A stretch of 64,000 bases of DNA from Ancylostoma caninum (Eukaryota > Nematoda > Chromadorea > Rhabditida > Ancylostomatidae). Below are positions 59,510 to 64,000 of the stretch, one piece after another; the stretch's first letter is position 1, and every line of letters begins with the position of its first letter. The translations under genes were made by a program, and so were the position numbers. The stretch is taken from positions 1,054,001 through 1,118,000 of the forward strand of contig JBAJFG010000492.1 in NCBI GenBank assembly GCA_037903475.1, written 5' to 3'. The notes under the pieces were generated by a model, which worked only from the letters and a program-made list of their open reading frames with translations, ran no database searches and was not told the DNA's origin.

Positions 59510-60940
59510 TATATTTATGTAAAGGAAACATGAGTGGAATGAGTAGAGTAGGAAACGTAGGATCATTAATAGTTTTTTTTGACCAACAGTTTCAGCTCTT
59601 TTGCCATTTCTGTGGATCATCTATTGTAGATCATTTATTTCCAATACCTGGCGGGAATCTAAAAGGACGACGTTGTCTGATGTAATGGGTTTTTTTTTTT
59701 GCATGTCTGTCCGGCCCACGCTCAGTGCGTGGCCATTTGCTCTCGTTCTGTAGTAGGCCACGAGGCCTTGTTTTTTTAAATGAAAGATTTTCTTTATCGC
59801 AGTGGTCCCTCTGGAACAGGGTGAAGCACCCTGTTGTATTTTTTGGGCCCGGCTTTTGCTCCAAGTGCCAGGGGCTCCGGACACTCCGTGACTTCCCTGC
59901 GAAATCAGCCACCAGGGACTCCGGATTGTCCGTGACCTCCCTGCGAAACCTTTGATTTGGGGGCCGAGCCGGTTTTTGAGTTACGGCGGAGCCTCGGAAC
60001 CACTGCCTGCAGCCGATAGTGGCCTTATCCCCAGGCATTCCCGCAAGCTTGTCTTGTGGTTGACTTGTCCACAGGGGCCAGACGAGAGTGCTGAATTGGC
60101 ATTTCAGTGAAAACCCTCTCTGGCGCTACATCCGCCTACGGTCTGAGTGACCAGGTGTGCAGTAGTGGCAAGTGAAAGTATCGATTTGAGGTGTCTTCCC
60201 CTCTGATATCGGTTGACACAAACGACCCAGGTGTAGATGACCAAGGAGGGAAGTTATTGATTCAAATTGAGAAACCCCATTAGGAAAAATCTGGTTGAAA
60301 ATAGTGATTTTGCTATTTCTGGGACGGAACTAGCCAAATCATGTCAAGTGGTTGGATACTAGTGAGTTGTCGAAGAATATAAGTGTAAAATAGTAGAATA
60401 CTAGTGAATCGTCTCCGCTCCAGGAGGAATCCAGGCCAGCCGGGTTCCACCAGCGTGCGCGCATACAGTGAATTTCAACAATGACAGTCAGGGAGACAAT
60501 GGCTTCTTAGGCATTATCCAATAAGACTTGCTTTTTCTTGGATTTTTTTAATTTATTTTTTCCAAAACTGAGTATGAATAAGGTAAACCTTATAGGAGGC
60601 TAACCACTGTTTCACGGATCTTTTCTTGGTAGATATTGGCTCCATCCCCCCAAATCCAGCGCGAGGGAACTCAGCATATGTTTCTTCCAGTGTGGTCATA
60701 CCTAAACCTAAACATTCTCAGGAATTGTGGTTTTGACTTGGAGCTCACGTTCCCGGTGTAGCCAGCAGCTCAGTTTTCCTTATTGGAAAACTATTTCTGG
60801 AAGAACTTATGATTGAGAGAACTACCTAAAAATTAAACAGTTATTATCCTAGGAAGAGGGTCAAGAAATAAGAGGTGCCGCTGATATGGTAATGTATGGG
60901 TAAGAAGTTTCATGTTACTTGCAAATTAAGATTCTTGTTT
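59510..60940. other. GC-rich segment without a recognised gene
   Basis: 59640-60470 is notably GC-rich, with near-duplicates (GGGCTCCGGACACTCCGTGA / GGGACTCCGGATTGTCCGTGA, each followed by CCTCCCTGCGAA or CTTCCCTGCGAA). It could be an untranslated part of a retroelement, but no reverse transcriptase is present. 60470-60940 shows nothing recognisable. Confidence 0.4.
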
Positions 60941-60949
60941 CAGTCACTG

Positions 60950-61240
60950 ATCTGGAGGGTTGCGTTGGCGAAGTTCAATGTCGTGTATCAGCGGCTGGCC
61001 CTGGTGGCTTTGGACCACCGTCAATGTCATCGATTCCGATCACGGTCCCCATGAAAATGACTATGGCATCACGATGGATAATAAGCAAATAAAAAACAAT
61101 TTCAATTGGCAACGATCAAAGGTTTTTGATAAATTTGGAAGGGCTGAGAAGCGCAACAGGAGGGGAATAAAGTAGGTTCCATTTCTGTTTTTTATTGTCG
61201 TTTGTTTGGTACTCACAAAACCTATTTTTAGGTACAGGTT
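60950..61240 (+). other. Possible spliced exon upstream of the Harbinger ORF1 segment
   Basis: A TTGTTTCAG acceptor at about 60943 opens a segment with lysine-rich sequence (WQRSKVFDKFGRAEKRNRRG) and a GTAGGT donor near 61172. It might be part of ORF1, but frames are inconsistent. Confidence 0.25.
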
Positions 61241-61336
61241 GAGAACGGGAGGTGGAGTCAGTTCGAGGCTGGAGGAGAGGTTCGCGGCCTCTCCTCCGGC
61301 CTCGTCAGCTGATGCCCTAGAAGAAGCCCTCTGGGG

Positions 61337-61453
61337 GGTGTACTGCAACACCCCCGTGGATATTGAGGCATCCTACGGTGCAACGCCGGTGGGGTTGCAC
61401 GGGCGTGGCACTGTAGGAAGCCCCAACATCCACGGGGGTTTTGCAGTACACCC
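61337..61453. repeat. 117-bp foldback element
   Basis: The ends are inverted repeats of about 26 bp (GGGTGTACTGCAACACCCCC at the left, its reverse complement with one change at the right). The interior also pairs partly. GC-rich and MITE-like. No clear target duplication because the flanks are G/C runs. Confidence 0.6.
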
Positions 61454-61549
61454 TTCCCCCCCCCCCCCCAAAGGCCGACGGATCTTCAACTTTTGGGCGG
61501 TAAGTTGAATATATCGATAATTACTTGACATTTATATTTCTTTTGAGTG

Positions 61550-62000
61550 CTTCTCTTTGGGCCGTGCCCCCCAAGCAGTGCTACTGGAGCGGCGGCGGGG
61601 GGGGGGGGGGTGGCGTTCCGTCGGGTCCTATACTTTTGTATTGCAAGTTCACATAACCAGCTTTCGGATTTTTGCCGCTTATGAGTACTCCTCTTTAGGC
61701 CGTGCAGCTCTCGAGCAAGTCTTGGTACGCCAGCCGCGGGAAAGGATTATTGTGCATTCGTTTCGTAAGTTCATGTAAAACATTTCATAACAATAATACT
61801 CATGAGTCACATTCTTTAGGCCGAGTGCCGTGATAGAGGATAGTGGAGCAGCGGCCGCTGGGAGGAGCGATTATTGTTCTCTGGATTCGTAAATTCATCT
61901 ACCAGCTATCATACTGGTTTCACATCTGAGTGGTCCTCTTTAGGCCTTGCCCTTCAAGCGGTGATAGTGGACCGGCGGCGGCGTTGAGGGGGGAGAGGGG
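61550..62000 (+). repeat. Four decayed tandem units of about 125-140 bp, each with an exon-like core
   Basis: Units begin near 61555, 61695, 61818 and 61941. Each has CTTTRGGCCNTG..., a GC-rich core (AGCGGCGG / CAGCGGCCGC / CCGGCGGCGGCG), then GGATTCGTAAGTTCA-type sequence. CTTTAG/GCC looks like a splice acceptor and CGTAAG like a donor, so the array resembles a tandemly duplicated, now decayed exon in front of the Harbinger ORF1 exons. Confidence 0.5.
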
Positions 62001-62073
62001 GAGTGGGCCGACCGCAGTTTCTGCGCCGTCCTCACTTAGATTATTCTTATTCTGCATTTTTAATGTAATCTAG

Positions 62074-62494
62074 GATAACTTTGGTGATTCCAGCAGCCCC
62101 GAATCCGATGACTCCGGGGATGGGCTGGAGTCGGGTGGGTGGGTAGGGCAGCCCCAGCAGTCTGGACGTCCTTTTTTTTAACGGAATAGATGAGATTAAG
62201 AGACATCCTCGAAAGAAGAGGCCGACGCAAAGGGAGGTTCTTGAGCGCCAAGAGCGCATGCTCGCCGATCAGTCGCAGTGTCATCGGGACCTGTCTCGCA
62301 CTTTCGCCACCATATGCAACACCTTTGTGCGCACCGCTGCTGCCATGGAGGCAAGGGGAAATTGGCAGCTCTGTCCTCATTGTGGGGGAGCTATCCAAAC
62401 CCCCGTCCCACCTCTTTGCGTGTGCAGAGCCCGGTGCGAAGGCGACAGTAACATCGAGCCTTCGGCATTGGGCTCTTCACAGGGTGACTCTTAA
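62074..62494 (+). CDS. PIF/Harbinger ORF1-like protein, C-terminal exons (partial)
   Basis: Exon 62074-62134 (or to 62142; AATCTAG acceptor) encodes an acidic Ser-rich linker, DNFGDSSSPESDDSGDGLES. Exon 62190-62494 (GGAATAG acceptor) reads EIKRHPRKKRPTQREVLERQ, a helix (CHRDLSRTFATICNTFVRTA), a CPHCGG cysteine pair with further cysteines, and a TAA stop. An acidic linker plus basic C-terminal helix is typical of the Myb/SANT-like partner protein of Harbinger transposons; the Myb part itself is not found. Its position upstream of the transposase exons on the same strand supports the link. The CxxC...CxC group is unusual. Confidence 0.45.
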
Positions 62495-63318
62495 AGATTT
62501 TTGAACTTTGAATCAGAACTTTTGAGTGACAGAACACGGAATTTGAGGACAGGAACTAATTTTGAAGTTCGCAAATCTCTAGTTACACTAAAGTTCCAGT
62601 TACCCTATAGCCTTCCTCTGAAGAAGTGACTACGTAGTGTGTGGGTTGTGTGGGTTCATGTATAGGCGAATCATTTTGATTGTTGTTCTGATATACTTAA
62701 TACTATTTTTTTTGTTTTTGTTGTTGATTCTTCTGATTTATTGTTTTGTTGATCCTTGTTGTTACATGGTTGTTACTGTTGCGTTTGTCGTTCGGAGGTA
62801 TACTTTGGCAGCCTATTGTTGATGTCTGTTAATAATTCATATCTTTACGTTACTCATACATTATTCGTGCTTCTATACTTATTAGTAAAATTTTACTCAC
62901 AAAATTAAAATTTTATTCACAAAATTAAAAATTGGCTGCATTTGTGGTTGTAACTGTATTGGTTGATGTCCAACCTACCAGTATATTTACGTCATCGAGA
63001 CGAACGCGGAGCTATGGTCCACGTGGAGTATGGCAGCCTGCGCGGCAGTCTCTCGTGACTGCCACAGTTGACGATGGGGATTTGCCAACGAGGGCCATGA
63101 ATGCCATCCATACCAGTAGCAGTAGCATCGTCGCATCTAGTGACGGTGGATTGTCAGAGATGGGAACACTCGTCGCCAACTTTGGTGTCCGCTGCGACCT
63201 CTCCCACAGTCGATGAGGACCATGTTACTGTCGGCAGCGACGGTGACGCAGGATGTTATACCCAGTGTGGAGGATAGCGCCAACCCTAGCTATTGTCTGA
63301 ACCACTATATGACTTCAG
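62495..63318. other. Spacer inside the putative Harbinger element
   Basis: 62500-62940 is AT-rich, and 62940-63318 becomes GC-richer and open in more than one frame up to the transposase exon. No domain recognised. Confidence 0.35.
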
Positions 63319-63664
63319 ATGCCGGTCGTGTTCTTCGTCGGTCCACGTGCTCCGAACATGAATTGCCGAAGAGTGGACGCGTGCGAGGAGCACGACAACG
63401 ACGAGAAATTTCTCAATAAATATCGATTCCACAAGCGCGACATCGACGTCCTCGAACGGATGCTGTCACCGCTACTACCGGACAACGGCTTCGAGCCCTG
63501 GATCATCTCAAAGAGGACACAGGTAAGAATAACAGCCCCTCCCATCTTTCCTCGAGATAGCCTAAAGTTCGTGAAAAGAACTACTTCAGATCTTGGTGGC
63601 AATACGCTACATGTCTACCAACTCGTTTCATCAGCCGTCGCTAGTGCTGCTAGGAACGGCGTGA
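63319..63664 (+). pseudogene. PIF/Harbinger (HARBI1-like) transposase N-terminal exons
   Basis: Exon 63319-63522 begins MPVVFFVGPRAPNM and contains EKFLNKYRFHKRDIDVLERM, ending ACACAG/GTAAGA. After a 67-nt intron (acceptor CTACTTCAG), exon 63590-63664 reads ILVAIRYMSTNSFHQ then runs into a stop. This is the start of HARBI1-type transposases: a DEFL-x-x-YRF helix, then a Q-ILVALRYxSTGSFxx segment. The DDE residues would lie further downstream. A different frame stays open from about 63540 to the window edge (VIPIIEAGQEPSHGP...), so the copy is frameshifted or spliced differently. Confidence 0.65.
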
Positions 63665-64000
63665 AAACGATCACAGTTGCCCCATCCCGAGGAGACGCGG
63701 CCTATCAACAAAATAGGATGGAAATCAACGAGATGATCGACCTCGCCAGAAACGCGGCCACGATGATGAAGCAAAATTTGGTCAGTGTGATCCCCATAAT
63801 TGAGGCAGGACAAGAACCATCGCATGGACCCTCAGCGCACCCACGAGCTAACCCGGCAGATCCCTACTCGGTCGCAGTCATGAAGGAATACCTTGGCTCC
63901 CTTCGCGAGTACATACGGGCTGAAATACAGTTGCCGGAGTTCACACCAATAGCAAGTCACCCAACTCGCACTCGCCTCTATTTCAAGGAAAGGAAGGAGA

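Overview
The window looks like nuclear DNA of a nematode, probably a strongylid (clade V) worm. It is AT-rich. Coding exons are separated by introns with GT donors and short TTTCAG-type acceptors, and intergenic DNA and introns are full of small inverted-repeat DNA transposons, Helitron remnants and poly-G/poly-C tracts. There are no bacterial operons, rRNAs or intact tRNAs. The species assignment is inference.

The main content is two multi-exon genes, both on the minus strand. (1) A DUF4781-like gene (last exon 30213-30422, first recognisable exon 47354-47417) encodes a protein with a hydrophobic segment, a DKYGHGE-type motif and a long charged coiled coil. (2) Immediately downstream in the same orientation lies a very large gene (27369 down to 12830). 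One 7.7-kb exon (24009-16277) encodes a SecA-like ATPase core with all main motor motifs, preceded by collagen-like glycine-rich segments and followed by a TPR-like segment and a C-terminal membrane hairpin. The splice phases of the upstream exons (27369-27185, 27142-27011, 26171-25972, 24728-24079) fit together exactly, as do the last three exons (14536-14317, 14152-13925, 13798-12830), so the gene looks intact except for an unresolved stretch at 16277-14536. SecA is the motor of bacterial and plastid protein export. An intron-bearing, apparently animal-nuclear SecA-like giant protein is the most interesting object here.

A short plus-strand exon chain (33719-34287, perhaps 36782-36888) is nested within introns of the DUF4781-like gene.

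The rest is repeat landscape. From left to right it holds: a TTAA-flanked piggyBac-type MITE (1167-1788); TTAA-flanked AGGCAGC elements (4958-5828 with a GC-rich hairpin nested inside, and 45068-45812); two hAT-type elements with perfect 8-bp target duplications (6634-7530 and 27569-28482); mariner-type elements (41089-41316, 49251-50117 and partial copies); two arrays of a 42-bp GAATATTCGAA repeat (about 46245-46525 and 47560-47825); a 62-bp triplet repeat; a 406-bp near-perfect inverted repeat (51632-52499); a GC-rich terminal-inverted-repeat element (53771-55479); a 1-kb foldback (about 57020-58045); a broken Helitron Rep region (about 58130-59490); and, at the right end, parts of a PIF/Harbinger transposon (ORF1-like exons 62074-62494, transposase exons 63319-63664) behind a set of decayed tandem exon-like repeats.
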